Part shown: piece by piece, positions 43,170-51,677 of the stretch | Layout: every line of letters starts with the position of its first letter | How positions within the stretch are numbered: the stretch's first letter is position 1 | Assembly: GCF_039534915.1 (NCBI RefSeq) | Contig: NZ_BAAAWE010000001.1 | Location: 3,596,001 to 3,660,000 of the forward strand | DNA: 64,000 nt | Source: Streptomyces roseofulvus | GTDB taxonomy: Bacteria; Actinomycetota; Actinomycetes; Streptomycetales; Streptomycetaceae | Reading direction: 5' to 3' | Notes under the pieces: generated by a model | What the model was told of the DNA's origin: nothing | The model's input: the letters and a program-made list of their open reading frames with translations, nothing else | The model's database searches: none | Program-made: the position numbers and the translations under genes

Positions 43170-43259
43170 ATGCCGAACAGCCGCGTCACCGACGCCCTGG
43201 CACTGGCGGTGCTGATCGTCTGCACCGCGATCGTGCTCACCCTGCTCGACGGCCACTGA
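43170..43259 (+). CDS. Possible 29-residue membrane peptide
   Basis: A short frame MPNSRVTDALALAVLIVCTA ending LTLLDGH, with one membrane helix of about 20 residues. It lies on the plus strand between the divergent XRE gene and the DUF4232 gene. No clear ribosome site is seen, so coding status is uncertain. Confidence 0.35.
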   Translation: MPNSRVTDALALAVLIVCTAIVLTLLDGH

Positions 43260-43288
43260 CCGACCGATCCGCCCACGGGGGAACCACC

Positions 43289-44005
43289 ATGCGTACGACC
43301 GTCCGCCGCCTCGCCCTGCCCGCCGCCGCCCTGGCCGCGGCTCTCGCCCTCACGGCCTGCCAGTCGTCCGACCAGGAGGCGGCGCCGGTCCCGGCACCCG
43401 CGCAGCCCACCCAGACCACGCCCCGGGCCACGCCCACGCAGGCCCCGGCCACGCCCACCACCGCACCCACGACGGCCCCGGCGACGACGGCCCCGCGCCG
43501 GACGACCGCACCGCCGGCCACGTCCTCAGCCCCGGCCCCCCGCCCCACCACCGCCGGGAACGACAAGGGCGACGACGGTGCCGGCCACGACGACGCCGGA
43601 ACCCTCCGTCCCTGCACCGCCGGCGACGTGAAGGTGGTGGCGAGCAAGGTCACCCGCCCGCTCAACCATCTGGCGCTGACCGTCACCAACACCGGCGCCC
43701 GCCCCTGCGACGCCGTCGGCGCGCCGCTGGTCGGCTTCGACCACAGCCAGGCGCCGATCAGGATCGTCGAGGAGAGCAAGCCGCAGGCCGTGGTGCGCCT
43801 GGCGCCCGGGGAGTCCGCCTACGCCTCCCTGATCCTGACCGGGGAGCCGGGCGAGGACACCCACGGCATGACCGTCCGCACGATCAAGGTGAACCTGACC
43901 GCCGACAGCATGGTGACGGTGACGGCGCCGGAGGGCACGTACGTGGACGACGGCGCCGCCGTCTCGTACTGGCAGCGGGAGTTCGAGGACGCCCTCCAGT
44001 TCTAG
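43289..44005 (+). CDS. DUF4232-family lipoprotein
   Basis: 238 residues. Signal peptide with lipobox LTACQ (~21-25); a Thr/Pro/Ala-rich linker (~30-95); then the DUF4232 domain, a beta-sandwich with conserved Cys pair (RPCTAGDVKVVASKV and TNTGARPCDAVGAP), ending in AVSYWQREFEDALQF. Common envelope protein of Streptomyces, function unknown. The Thr-rich linker should span part of the wall. Confidence 0.88.
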   Translation: MRTTVRRLALPAAALAAALALTACQSSDQEAAPVPAPAQPTQTTPRATPTQAPATPTTAPTTAPATTAPRRTTAPPATSSAPAPRPTTAGNDKGDDGAGHDDAGTLRPCTAGDVKVVASKVTRPLNHLALTVTNTGARPCDAVGAPLVGFDHSQAPIRIVEESKPQAVVRLAPGESAYASLILTGEPGEDTHGMTVRTIKVNLTADSMVTVTAPEGTYVDDGAAVSYWQREFEDALQF

Positions 44006-44017
44006 GGTCCCGGCGCC

Positions 44018-44293
44018 CTAGCGGTTGATCGGGTACGACGTCCGGCCGGAGGCCTCGTCGATCTCCGCGTGCGCCTTCTGGAGCAGCTGCGAGGCCAGGT
44101 CCATCAGCGCGCGGGCGCCGGCGATCTCCTCGCCCACCCTGAGCTGGTCCGGATCGGAGGGGTGCCGGTTCGCGGTGCCGTGGGCCCGGAACTCGGTGCC
44201 GTCGGTGAGCCGGACCATGGCCGCGGCCCGCGTGCGGTCGCCCTCCTCCTTGAACTCCATCTCCACATGCCATCCGACAAGCGTGTGCATCAT
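44018..44293 (-). CDS. DUF1876-family protein (dsRBD-like)
   Basis: 91 residues, matching DUF1876 (the Rv2632c type): MMHTLVGWHVEMEFKEEGDRTRAAAMVRLTDGTEFRAHGTANRHP and a C-terminal helix with LMDLASQLLQKAHAEIDEA. The fold is a small alpha/beta unit that resembles a dsRNA-binding domain. I set the start at ATG 44293 because GGAGGTGATC, fully complementary to the 16S rRNA 3' end, lies just before it; ATG 44290 is the alternative. The ribosome site suggests strong expression. Function is unknown. Confidence 0.88.
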   Translation of the reverse strand: MMHTLVGWHVEMEFKEEGDRTRAAAMVRLTDGTEFRAHGTANRHPSDPDQLRVGEEIAGARALMDLASQLLQKAHAEIDEASGRTSYPINR

Positions 44294-44394
44294 GAGGATC
44301 ACCTCCACCGAGGTACCTGTCGGCTACCCCTCCAGGGTGCGCCGTACCGTGCGCCCCCACCACTCGCCCCGGGGCCGTTGTCAGTGGCGACCCG

Positions 44395-44400
44395 TACGTT
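44395..44400 (+). promoter_or_regulatory. -10 box, leaderless DUF4253 gene
   Basis: TACGTT lies exactly six bases before the ATG of the DUF4253 gene, and no ribosome site precedes the ATG. Confidence 0.55.
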
Positions 44401-44406
44401 CGGATC

Positions 44407-45267
44407 ATGGCGATGATCCCGAACCAGCTGCCCCGGCTCGCGTCCGACCCCGCGGGCGGTTCCCTCGGCCTCGACCTGCCGCCGGGCGCCCTCACCGGTC
44501 CGGCGGACGACCCGACCTTCTGGTCGGGACACGCCCCGGCGGGTCCCGGCGGCTGGGACGCCCTGCGCCCGGCGGCCCGCACGGCGGGGCTGCTGCCGGT
44601 GCTGCTGGGCGGCGACGACGACCTGGCCGCGTGGCACCTGATGCCGGAGGAGGTGAGCGACCCGGCGGACCACGACGCCGAGGAGGTGCTCGCCGAGCTC
44701 TGGGAGGAGTACCTGGCCTCGGAGATATCCGAGGAGGAGCGGGACGCCGCCGTGACCGCCGCCGTCGAGGAGCTGTTCGGCGAGCAGCCCGAGTACGCGG
44801 AGGTCGTGGCGCCGTACGCGGCGGGCTGGCCGGGTCTGGCCCCGGCGTGGCCCGCGCGCACCGACCCGGACCGGGCGGCGGCCGCGGCGGCCGAGGCGCT
44901 GACGAGGCCGGGCTCCTGGATGGAGGAAGCCCGGCCGGCGCTGGTCCCGGCGCGGCGCAGCGCCGACATACCGGCGGTCATCGGCTGGTCGGGGCCGCTG
45001 AACCACGAGGAGGACGTGGCGCGCCTGTGCGCGGTGCTGCGCTCCTGGGAGGACCGCTTCGGCACCCGGGTCGTGGCGCTCGGCCCCGCCACCCTGGTGG
45101 TCTCGGTGGCCGCCCCGCCCCGGACCGTGGAGGAGGCCGAGGCGCTGGCGGCGGAGCACTTCGCGTTCTGCCCGGACAACATCACGCAGGGCGACCACGA
45201 GACCCTGCGCGCGTACGCCCGCGAGGCCCTGCTGAACGTCCCCGTCTGGACCTTCTGGTGGGACTAG
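44407..45267 (+). CDS. DUF4253-family protein
   Basis: 286 residues. The C-terminal ~110 residues contain the DUF4253 domain (DIPAVIGWSGPLN, WEDRFGTRVVALGPATLVVSVAAPP, AEHFAFCPDNITQ, PVWTFWWD), as found in proteins near SMI1/KNR4-type immunity genes in other bacteria. The N-terminal half includes an acidic helical stretch (EEVLAELWEEYLASEISEEERD). The promoter is leaderless, with TACGTT six bases before ATG. No toxin gene adjoins it, so an immunity role is not supported here. Confidence 0.85.
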   Translation: MAMIPNQLPRLASDPAGGSLGLDLPPGALTGPADDPTFWSGHAPAGPGGWDALRPAARTAGLLPVLLGGDDDLAAWHLMPEEVSDPADHDAEEVLAELWEEYLASEISEEERDAAVTAAVEELFGEQPEYAEVVAPYAAGWPGLAPAWPARTDPDRAAAAAAEALTRPGSWMEEARPALVPARRSADIPAVIGWSGPLNHEEDVARLCAVLRSWEDRFGTRVVALGPATLVVSVAAPPRTVEEAEALAAEHFAFCPDNITQGDHETLRAYAREALLNVPVWTFWWD

Positions 45268-45273
45268 GACCGG

Positions 45274-46278
45274 TCAGCGGCGGCCGGCGGAGATCATCCG
45301 GGCGGCCTCGGTGGCCCAGTAGGTGAGGATCATGCCGGCGCCGGCCCGGCGGATGCCGGTGAGGGTCTCCAGGATCGCCTTCTCGCGGTCGATCCAGCCC
45401 TTCTCGGCGGCGGCCTCGACCATCGCGTACTCGCCGCTGATCTGGTACGCGGCGACCGGCACGTCCACGGACTCGGCGACCTTCGCGAGCACGTCCAGGT
45501 AGGGCCCGGCGGGCTTCACCATCACCATGTCCGCGCCCTCCTCCAGGTCCAGCGCGAGCTCGCGCATGGACTCGCGGAGGTTGGCGGGGTCCTGCTGGTA
45601 GGTCTTGCGGTCGCCCTTCAGGGACGAGCCGACGGCCTCGCGAAAGGGGCCGTAGAAGGCGGAGGAGTACTTCGCCGTGTACGCGAGGATCGCCACGTCC
45701 TCCTTGCCGATGGTGTCCAGGGCGTCCCGGACGACGCCGACCTGGCCGTCCATCATCCCGGAGGGCCCCACGACGTGGACGCCGGCGTCGGCCTGGACCT
45801 GAGCCATCTCGGCGTACCGCTCCAGGGTGGCGTCGTTGTCGACCCGCCCCTGGTCGTCGAGGACGCCGCAGTGGCCGTGGTCGGTGAACTCGTCGAGGCA
45901 CAGGTCGGACATGATCACGAGCTCGTCGCCGACCTCGGCGCGGACGTCCCTGATGGCGACCTGGAGGATCCCGTCCGGGTCGGTCCCGGCCGTGCCGAGG
46001 CCGTCCTTCTTGGCCTCCTCCGGCACGCCGAACAGCATGATCCCGGAGACGCCCGCCTCGACCGCCTCCACGGCGGCGCGGCGCAGCGTGTCCCGCGTGT
46101 GCTGCACGACGCCGGGCATCGCGCCGATCGGCACGGGCTCGGTGACGCCCTCGCGCACGAACGCGGGCAGGATCAGGTCGGCCGGGTCCAGGCGGGTCTC
46201 GGCCACCATCCGCCGCATGGCGGGCGTCGTTCGCAGCCGTCGCGGCCGCGCCCCCGGAAAGCTTCCATACGAGTTCAT
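45274..46278 (-). CDS. hemB: Delta-aminolevulinate dehydratase (porphobilinogen synthase)
   Basis: 334 residues. It condenses two 5-aminolevulinates to porphobilinogen. The Schiff-base lysines are in [19 protein letters not shown] (~K199) and [15 protein letters not shown] (~K252). The metal-site loop is [16 protein letters not shown]: first and third cysteines are kept but the middle one is Asp, so it is a mixed type between the three-Cys zinc and Asp-rich magnesium enzymes. TAGATT lies six bases before ATG with only CGGGGG in between, a leaderless promoter. Confidence 0.95.
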   Translation of the reverse strand: MNSYGSFPGARPRRLRTTPAMRRMVAETRLDPADLILPAFVREGVTEPVPIGAMPGVVQHTRDTLRRAAVEAVEAGVSGIMLFGVPEEAKKDGLGTAGTDPDGILQVAIRDVRAEVGDELVIMSDLCLDEFTDHGHCGVLDDQGRVDNDATLERYAEMAQVQADAGVHVVGPSGMMDGQVGVVRDALDTIGKEDVAILAYTAKYSSAFYGPFREAVGSSLKGDRKTYQQDPANLRESMRELALDLEEGADMVMVKPAGPYLDVLAKVAESVDVPVAAYQISGEYAMVEAAAEKGWIDREKAILETLTGIRRAGAGMILTYWATEAARMISAGRR

Positions 46279-46284
46279 CCCCCG

Positions 46285-46290
46285 AATCTA
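46285..46290 (-). promoter_or_regulatory. -10 box, leaderless hemB
   Basis: On the minus strand TAGATT stands six bases before the hemB ATG, so the transcript should begin at or near the start codon. Confidence 0.6.
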
Positions 46291-46540
46291 CGCCCGCCCC
46301 CACCCCCCACTTACCGACACCCTGTTGCCGCCCCTCCCCACGGGCAGACGTCCCCACAGAGCGACGCCCACCCCGCCCATCCGGCTACGCGCCGGGCGCG
46401 ACTGCTGGGGGGACCCGATCGCCGCACCTCCCCAGGCCCGGCTTCCGGACGGCGCCGCTAGCCGGCCCCTCCGTGTGGGCAGGCGTTCCGCAGGGCGATG
46501 GGGGCCCCTGCTCGAGCGGAACGCCCACAACGAAACGACG

Positions 46541-46577
46541 CCGGCGCGGGCCCCCGCTCAAGGGGGACCCGCGCCGG
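46541..46577 (-). terminator. Hairpin after hemD
   Basis: CCGGCGCGGGCCCCC (46541-46555) pairs with GGGGGACCCGCGCCGG (46562-46577), with one imperfect position; on the minus strand it is followed by CGTCGTTTCGTTG. It probably ends the rex-hemACD transcript. Further upstream of hemB (46475-46529) a second, weaker hairpin exists with arms TGTGGGC...GCGTTCCGC and GCGGAACGCCCACA. The remaining bases from 46279 to 46614 show no gene. Confidence 0.6.
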
Positions 46578-46614
46578 AAGGGCGAGGTGCGCCAGAAACG
46601 GCGGCGCGGGCTCG

Positions 46615-48285
46615 TCAGGTCGTGCGGCGGCGCCTCGCGCCCGGTCGGCGCTCGCTCGGGCGCGTGACGGGATCGCCCGCCTCCAGCGCCGCCTCCCGCC
46701 GCCGGATCCCGAACTCCGCCAGCGCCTCCGCCAGCTTGTGCACGGACGGCTCGGGCGAGAGCACGTCGACCCGCAGCCCGTGCTCCTCCGCCGTCTTGGC
46801 GGTGGCCGGCCCGATGCAGGCGATGACGGTCACGTTGTGCGGCTTGCCGGCGATGCCGACCAGGTTCCGCACGGTCGACGACGACGTGAAGAGCACCGCG
46901 TCGAAGCCGCCGCCCTTGATCGCCTCCCGCGTGTCCGCCGGCGGCGGCGACGCGCGCACGGTCCGGTAGGCGGTGACGTCGTCGACCTCCCACCCGAGCT
47001 CGATGAGCCCCGCGACCAGCGTCTCGGTCGCGATGTCGGCCCGCGGCAGGAAGACGCGGTCGATCGGGTCGAAGACCGGGTCGTACGGCGGCCAGTCCTC
47101 GAGGAGGCCCGCGGCGGACTGCTCACCGCTCGGCACCAGGTCCGGCTTCACACCGAAGTCGACCAGCGCCGCGGCCGTCTGCTCGCCCACCGCCGCGACC
47201 TTGATGCCGGCGAAGGCGCGGGCGTCGAGCCCGTACTCCTCGAACTTCTCGCGGACGGCCTTGACCGCGTTGACGGAGGTGAAGGCGATCCACTCGTAGC
47301 GGCCCGTCACCAGGCCCTTCACGGCCCGCTCCATCTGCTGCGGGGTCCGCGGCGGCTCGACCGCGATGGTCGGCACCTCGTGCGGCACGGCACCGTACGA
47401 GCGCAGCTGGTCGGAGAGCGACGCGGCCTGCTCCTTGGTGCGCGGCACGAGCACCCGCCAGCCGAAGAGCGGCTTGGACTCGAACCAGGAGAGCTGGTCG
47501 CGCTGCGCCGGGGCGCTGCGCTCGCCGACCACGGCTATGACCGGCCGGTGGCCCTCGGGCGAGGGGAGCACCTTGCCCTGCTTGAAGACCTGGGCGATCG
47601 TCCCGAGGGTCGCGTTCCAGGTCCGCTGGCGGGTGGTCGTGCCGGCGATGGTGACGGTGAGCGGGGTGTCCGGCTTACGGCCCGCCGCCACCAGTTCACC
47701 GGCCGCCGCGGCGACCGCGTCGAGCGAGGTGGAGACGACGACGGTGCCGTCGGAGGCGCCGACCTCGGCCCAGCACCGGTCGTCGGCGGTCCGCGCGTCG
47801 ACGAAGCGGACGTCGGTGCCCTGTTCGTCGCGGAGCGGCACACCGGCGTAGGCGGGGACGCCGACCACGGTCGCGACGCCGGGGACCACCTCGAAGGGGA
47901 TGCCCTCGGCGGCGCAGGCGAGCATCTCGGCGCCGGCGTTGCCGTCGAGGCCGGGGTCGCCGGTCACCGCACGGACGACCCGCCTGCCGCCGCGCGCGGC
48001 CTCCATGACAAGATTGGTCGCATTCCTCAACACGGGGACACCGGCGGTTGTTGACGCCTCGTCAACAACCGTCAGCTCAGGCGTGCTCACGCCCGCGCGC
48101 GCATGGCAGCGAACGACGTCGAGGACCTCCGGCTCGGCGATCAGGACGTCCGCTCCGGCCAGGGCCTCGACGGCCCGGAGGGTCAGGAGTCCGGGGTCGC
48201 CTGGGCCTGCGCCGAGGAAGGTGACGTGGCCGTGGCCCGCGAAGACGGGGGGCACGGGGCTGGTGGTCGGGCTGGTGGGGCTCAA
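46615..48285 (-). CDS. hemD: SUMT-uroporphyrinogen-III synthase fusion (HemD)
   Basis: 556 residues, TTG start overlapping the hemC stop (TTGA), giving coupled translation. The N-terminal ~250 residues have the SUMT (SAM uroporphyrinogen methyltransferase) fold (VTFLGAGPGDPGLLTLRAVEALAGADVLI), and residues ~265-520 are uroporphyrinogen-III synthase (WRVLVPRTKEQAASLSDQLRSYGAVPHEVPTI, EWIAFTSVNAVKAVREKF, VAAVGEQTAAALVDFG, VLFTSSSTVRNLVG). The C-terminal ~35 residues are Arg-rich. In the SUMT part the usual PxxFGRGxEE loop reads GDPGLDGNAGAE, so methyltransferase activity is in doubt while the HemD part looks intact. Confidence 0.92.
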   Translation of the reverse strand: MSPTSPTTSPVPPVFAGHGHVTFLGAGPGDPGLLTLRAVEALAGADVLIAEPEVLDVVRCHARAGVSTPELTVVDEASTTAGVPVLRNATNLVMEAARGGRRVVRAVTGDPGLDGNAGAEMLACAAEGIPFEVVPGVATVVGVPAYAGVPLRDEQGTDVRFVDARTADDRCWAEVGASDGTVVVSTSLDAVAAAAGELVAAGRKPDTPLTVTIAGTTTRQRTWNATLGTIAQVFKQGKVLPSPEGHRPVIAVVGERSAPAQRDQLSWFESKPLFGWRVLVPRTKEQAASLSDQLRSYGAVPHEVPTIAVEPPRTPQQMERAVKGLVTGRYEWIAFTSVNAVKAVREKFEEYGLDARAFAGIKVAAVGEQTAAALVDFGVKPDLVPSGEQSAAGLLEDWPPYDPVFDPIDRVFLPRADIATETLVAGLIELGWEVDDVTAYRTVRASPPPADTREAIKGGGFDAVLFTSSSTVRNLVGIAGKPHNVTVIACIGPATAKTAEEHGLRVDVLSPEPSVHKLAEALAEFGIRRREAALEAGDPVTRPSERRPGARRRRTT

Positions 48286-49268
48286 AGTGCTCGCTCCCCC
48301 ATAAGACCGGCCGCACCCTTGGCGAGCATCTCGGCCGCGAGTTCGCGTCCGAGCGCCGCCGCCTCGTCGTACGAGGTGGGGACGGGACCGGTGGTGGACA
48401 GCTGCACCAGCGTCGAGCCGTCGGTGGTGCCGACGACGCCGCGCAGGCGCATTTCGGTGACAACCTGCCCGTGACCGGGACCGTCGGCGAGGATGTCGGC
48501 GAGCGCGCCCACGGGTGCGCTGCAGCCGGCCTCGAGGGCGGCGAGCAGGGATCGCTCGGCGGTCACGGCGGCCCGCGTCTGCGGGTCGTCGAGAGCGGCG
48601 AGCGCGGCGACGAGGTCGGAGTTCGACGCCAGGCATTCGACGGCCAGGGCACCCTGGCCGGGGGCGGGCAGGACCGAGTCGACCGGCAGGTGCTCGGCCG
48701 ACAGGCCGCCGAGGAGTTCCTCGGTGCCGCCGATGCGGTTGAGTCCGGCCGCGGCGAGGACGACGGCGTCGAGCTCGCCCTTGCGGACGTAGCCGACGCG
48801 GGTGTCGACGTTGCCGCGGATCGGGACGCAGGTCAGGTCGAGGCCGTGGCTGCGGGCGTACGCGTGCAGCTGGGCCATGCGGCGCGGCGAGCCGGTGCCG
48901 ACGCGGGCCCCCGCGGGGAGCCGGTCGAGCGAGAGGCCCTCGCCCGCGATGAGGACGTCGCGCGGGTCCTCGCGCTTCGGGATCGCGGCCAGCACCAGCT
49001 CGGGGTGCTGGGCGGTCGGCAGGTCCTTCAGGGAGTGGACGGCGAAGTCGACCTCGCCGTCGAGCAGCGCGTCGCGCAGGGCGGCGACGAAGACGCCGGT
49101 GCCGCCGATCTGCGCGAGGTGCTCACGGGAGGTGTCCCCGTACGTGGTGATCTCCACGAGCTCGACGGACCGGCCGGTCGCCTGCCGGACGGCCTCGGCC
49201 ACGTGCCCGGACTGGGCCATGGCGAGCTTGCTGCGCCTGGTCCCGAGCCTCAGTGCCCTCTCGGTCAT
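48282..49268 (-). CDS. hemC: Porphobilinogen deaminase (hydroxymethylbilane synthase)
   Basis: 328 residues. It polymerises four porphobilinogens to hydroxymethylbilane on a dipyrromethane cofactor. Domain 1 starts LRLGTRRSKLAMAQSGHVAEA; the conserved acid is in VDFAVHSLKDLPTA; the cofactor cysteine lies in LEAGCSAPVGA (~residue 250). It overlaps hemA by four bases (ATGA) and hemD by four bases (TTGA), so hemA-hemC-hemD are co-translated. Its stop and the TTG of hemD are shared bases. Confidence 0.96.
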   Translation of the reverse strand: MTERALRLGTRRSKLAMAQSGHVAEAVRQATGRSVELVEITTYGDTSREHLAQIGGTGVFVAALRDALLDGEVDFAVHSLKDLPTAQHPELVLAAIPKREDPRDVLIAGEGLSLDRLPAGARVGTGSPRRMAQLHAYARSHGLDLTCVPIRGNVDTRVGYVRKGELDAVVLAAAGLNRIGGTEELLGGLSAEHLPVDSVLPAPGQGALAVECLASNSDLVAALAALDDPQTRAAVTAERSLLAALEAGCSAPVGALADILADGPGHGQVVTEMRLRGVVGTTDGSTLVQLSTTGPVPTSYDEAAALGRELAAEMLAKGAAGLMGERAL

Positions 49269-50620
49269 ACTCGCCCTCGGTTCTTGACGTCGGCGTCATT
49301 CAGGTCGGCCCGGGAGACGGAAGCGACCGTCTCCGGGTCGAGGTCGAAGAGTGTCCGCAGCGCGTCCGCGTACCCGGCGCCGCCGGGCTCGCTGGCGAGC
49401 TGCTTGACCCGCACGGTCGGCGCGTGCAGGAGCTTGTCGACGACGCGGCGCACGGTCTGGGTGATCTCGGCGCGCTGCTTGTCGTCGAGGCCGGGGAGGC
49501 GGCCTTCGAGGCGGGCGACCTCGCTGGCCACCACGTCGGCGGCCATGGTGCGCAGGGCGACCACGGTGGGGGTGATGTGGGCGGCGCGCTGGGCGGCGCC
49601 GAAGGCGGCGACCTCGTCGGAGACGATGCCCCGGACCTGGTCGACGTCGTGGGCCATCGGGGCGTCGGCGGAGGCGTCGGCGAGCGATTCGATGTCGACG
49701 AGCCGGACGCCGGGGATCCGGTGGGCGGCGGCGTCGATGTCGCGGGGCATGGCGAGGTCGAGCAGGTACAGCGGCTCGTCGCGGCCCGCGGCGGCGGCCT
49801 CGACGGCGTCGCCGGTGAGGACGAGCCCGGTGGCGCCGGTGCAGGAGACGACGATGTCCGCCCGGCCCAGTTCGTCGCCGACGGCAACCATCTCGGCCGC
49901 GCGCGCCGCCACGCCCGTACCTCCGGGCTCGGCGAGGATCTCGGCGAGCCGCTCGGCGCGGGCGAGGGTGCGGTTGGCGATGACGATCTCGGCGACCCCG
50001 GCGCGGGCCAGGGTCGCGGCGGCCAGCGACGACATCGAGCCGGCGCCGATGACCAGGGCCTTCTTGCCGCCGGCCCAGTTCTCGACGGCGGTGTCCTGGG
50101 CGAGCTGCTCCAGACCGAAGGTGACGAGCGACTGCCCGGCCCGGTCGATGCCGGTCTCGCTGTGGGCGCGCTTGCCGACCCGCAGGGCCTGCTGGAAGAG
50201 GTCGTTGAGGAGCCGGCCGGCGGTGTGCAGGTCCTGGCCGAGGGCGAGGGCGTCCTTGATCTGGCCGAGGATCTGGCCCTCGCCGACGACCATGGAGTCC
50301 AGGCCGCAGGCCACCGAGAAGAGGTGGTGGACGGCCCGGTCCTCGTAGTGCACGTAGAGGTAGGGGGTGAGCTCCTCCAGGCCGACGCCGCTGTGCTGGG
50401 CGAGGAGCGTGGAGAGCTCGGCGACCCCGGCGTGGAACTTGTCCACGTCGGCGTAGAGCTCGATGCGGTTGCAGGTGGCGAGGACGGTGGCCTCGGCGGC
50501 CGGTTCGGCGGCGAGGGTGTCCTGGAGGAGCTTGGCCTGGGTGTCCGAGGGCAGCGAGGCCCGCTCCAGGATGGAGACGGGAGCGCTGCGGTGGCTCAGG
50601 CCGACGACGAGGAGGCTCAT
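49265..50620 (-). CDS. hemA: Glutamyl-tRNA reductase
   Basis: 451 residues. It reduces glutamyl-tRNA to glutamate-1-semialdehyde with NADPH, the entry to tetrapyrroles and substrate step for HemL elsewhere in the window. Key pieces: VVGLSHRSAPVSILERASL, the catalytic Cys in VLATCNRIELYADVD, NADPH loop VIGAGSMSSLAAATLARAG, and the dimerisation helix at the end. It overlaps rex by four bases (ATGA), so translation is coupled and Rex controls it. Confidence 0.97.
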   Translation of the reverse strand: MSLLVVGLSHRSAPVSILERASLPSDTQAKLLQDTLAAEPAAEATVLATCNRIELYADVDKFHAGVAELSTLLAQHSGVGLEELTPYLYVHYEDRAVHHLFSVACGLDSMVVGEGQILGQIKDALALGQDLHTAGRLLNDLFQQALRVGKRAHSETGIDRAGQSLVTFGLEQLAQDTAVENWAGGKKALVIGAGSMSSLAAATLARAGVAEIVIANRTLARAERLAEILAEPGGTGVAARAAEMVAVGDELGRADIVVSCTGATGLVLTGDAVEAAAAGRDEPLYLLDLAMPRDIDAAAHRIPGVRLVDIESLADASADAPMAHDVDQVRGIVSDEVAAFGAAQRAAHITPTVVALRTMAADVVASEVARLEGRLPGLDDKQRAEITQTVRRVVDKLLHAPTVRVKQLASEPGGAGYADALRTLFDLDPETVASVSRADLNDADVKNRGRV

Positions 50621-51405
50621 GCCGGCATCACCGCGGGGACGTCCCCGTCGGGTCCCTTGCGGCCGCTCTCGGCGGTGGTACGGGTCGCGGCCTGCGGCAC
50701 CGTGGGGGCGGCGGCGGCCGGGGCGGACTCGTCGCCGGGCTCCTCGCCGGCCTTCCGCTGCTCGTGGAAGGCGAGGATCTGGAGCTCGATGGAGAGGTCC
50801 ACCTTGCGCACGTCGACGCCGTCCGGCACGGAGAGCACGGTCGGGGCGAAGTTGAGGATGGAGGTGACGCCGGCGGCGACGAGCCGGTCGCAGACCTGCT
50901 GGGCGACGCCGGCCGGGGTGGCGATGACGCCGATGGAGACGCCGTCCTCGGCGATGATCTTCTCGAGGTCGTCGCTGTGCTGGACGGGGATCCCGGCGAC
51001 CGGCTTGCCGGTCATGGCGGGGTCGGCGTCGATCAGCGCGGCGACGCGGAAGCCGCGGGAGGCGAAGCCGCCGTAACCGGCGAGCGCGGCGCCGAGGTTA
51101 CCGATGCCGACGATCACGACGGGCCAGTCCTGGGTCAGGCCGAGCTCGCGGGAGATCTGGTAGACGAGGTACTCGACGTCGTAGCCGACACCGCGGGTGC
51201 CGTACGAGCCGAGGTAGCTGAAGTCCTTGCGCAGCTTCGCGGAGTTGACGCCGGCCGCGGCCGCGAGCTCCTCCGAGGAGACCGTGGGTACGGAGCGCTC
51301 CGACAGCGCGGTCAGGGCGCGCAGATACAGCGGAAGGCGGGCGACGGTGGCCTCGGGAATTCCTCGGCTACGGGTCGCCGGTCGGTGAGTTCGGCCAGTT
51401 GCCAC
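50617..51405 (-). CDS. rex: Redox-sensing transcriptional repressor Rex
   Basis: 262 residues from GTG 51405, with CAGGAG upstream. N-terminal winged helix (GIPEATVARLPLYLRALTALSE, ELAAAAGVNSAKLRKDFSYLGSYGTRGVGY) and a Rossmann domain (VVIVGIGNLGAALAGYGGF, AALIDADP) that binds NADH; high NADH releases it from DNA. Typical family identity. The C-terminal ~45 residues are Ala/Pro/Glu-rich and not part of the fold. It heads rex-hemA-hemC-hemD and its promoter carries a Rex operator, giving a feedback loop between NADH/NAD+ ratio and heme supply. Confidence 0.96.
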   Translation of the reverse strand: MATGRTHRPATRSRGIPEATVARLPLYLRALTALSERSVPTVSSEELAAAAGVNSAKLRKDFSYLGSYGTRGVGYDVEYLVYQISRELGLTQDWPVVIVGIGNLGAALAGYGGFASRGFRVAALIDADPAMTGKPVAGIPVQHSDDLEKIIAEDGVSIGVIATPAGVAQQVCDRLVAAGVTSILNFAPTVLSVPDGVDVRKVDLSIELQILAFHEQRKAGEEPGDESAPAAAAPTVPQAATRTTAESGRKGPDGDVPAVMPA

Positions 51406-51470
51406 GGTGCTCCTGCGGGATGAGCGGGGCTGCAGGCGGCCATACGTCCCAGGACCGCCCCGTCGAATGC

Positions 51471-51501
51471 AGGCTATGTCTTTGTGAACGCGTGCACAAA
51501 G
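51471..51501 (-). promoter_or_regulatory. Rex operator and rex-hemACD promoter
   Basis: TTGTGAACGCGTGCACAA (51482-51499) fits the Rex consensus TTGTGAANNNNTTCACAA with the outer arms perfect; the 22-base palindrome from 51480 to 51501 has only two mismatched positions. On the minus strand TTGTGC (51499-51494), a 17-base spacer and TAGCCT (51476-51471) form the promoter, so Rex would cover the -35 box and spacer. The inverted repeat GTGACCGGGGTCAC (51527-51540) lies about 50 bases upstream. Confidence 0.85.
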
Positions 51502-51677
51502 ATGGTGTCCGTTTTGTCTGGCCAAAGTGACCGGGGTCACGCGACCGGTTCTCGCCGCGATGGAACCGTCGCACGGCGCGACGCGTTGAGATGCCGAAGG
51601 GGGCAAAGCCGCACACACTCCTCACGACGTGGCCCCCGAATGCCTACAAAACGTCCATGATGGTAACCGGCTTTCGG

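Noticed and set aside
44407..45267. Toxin immunity module
   Set aside because: DUF4253 can be near polymorphic toxins, but no toxin or secretion gene is adjacent here.
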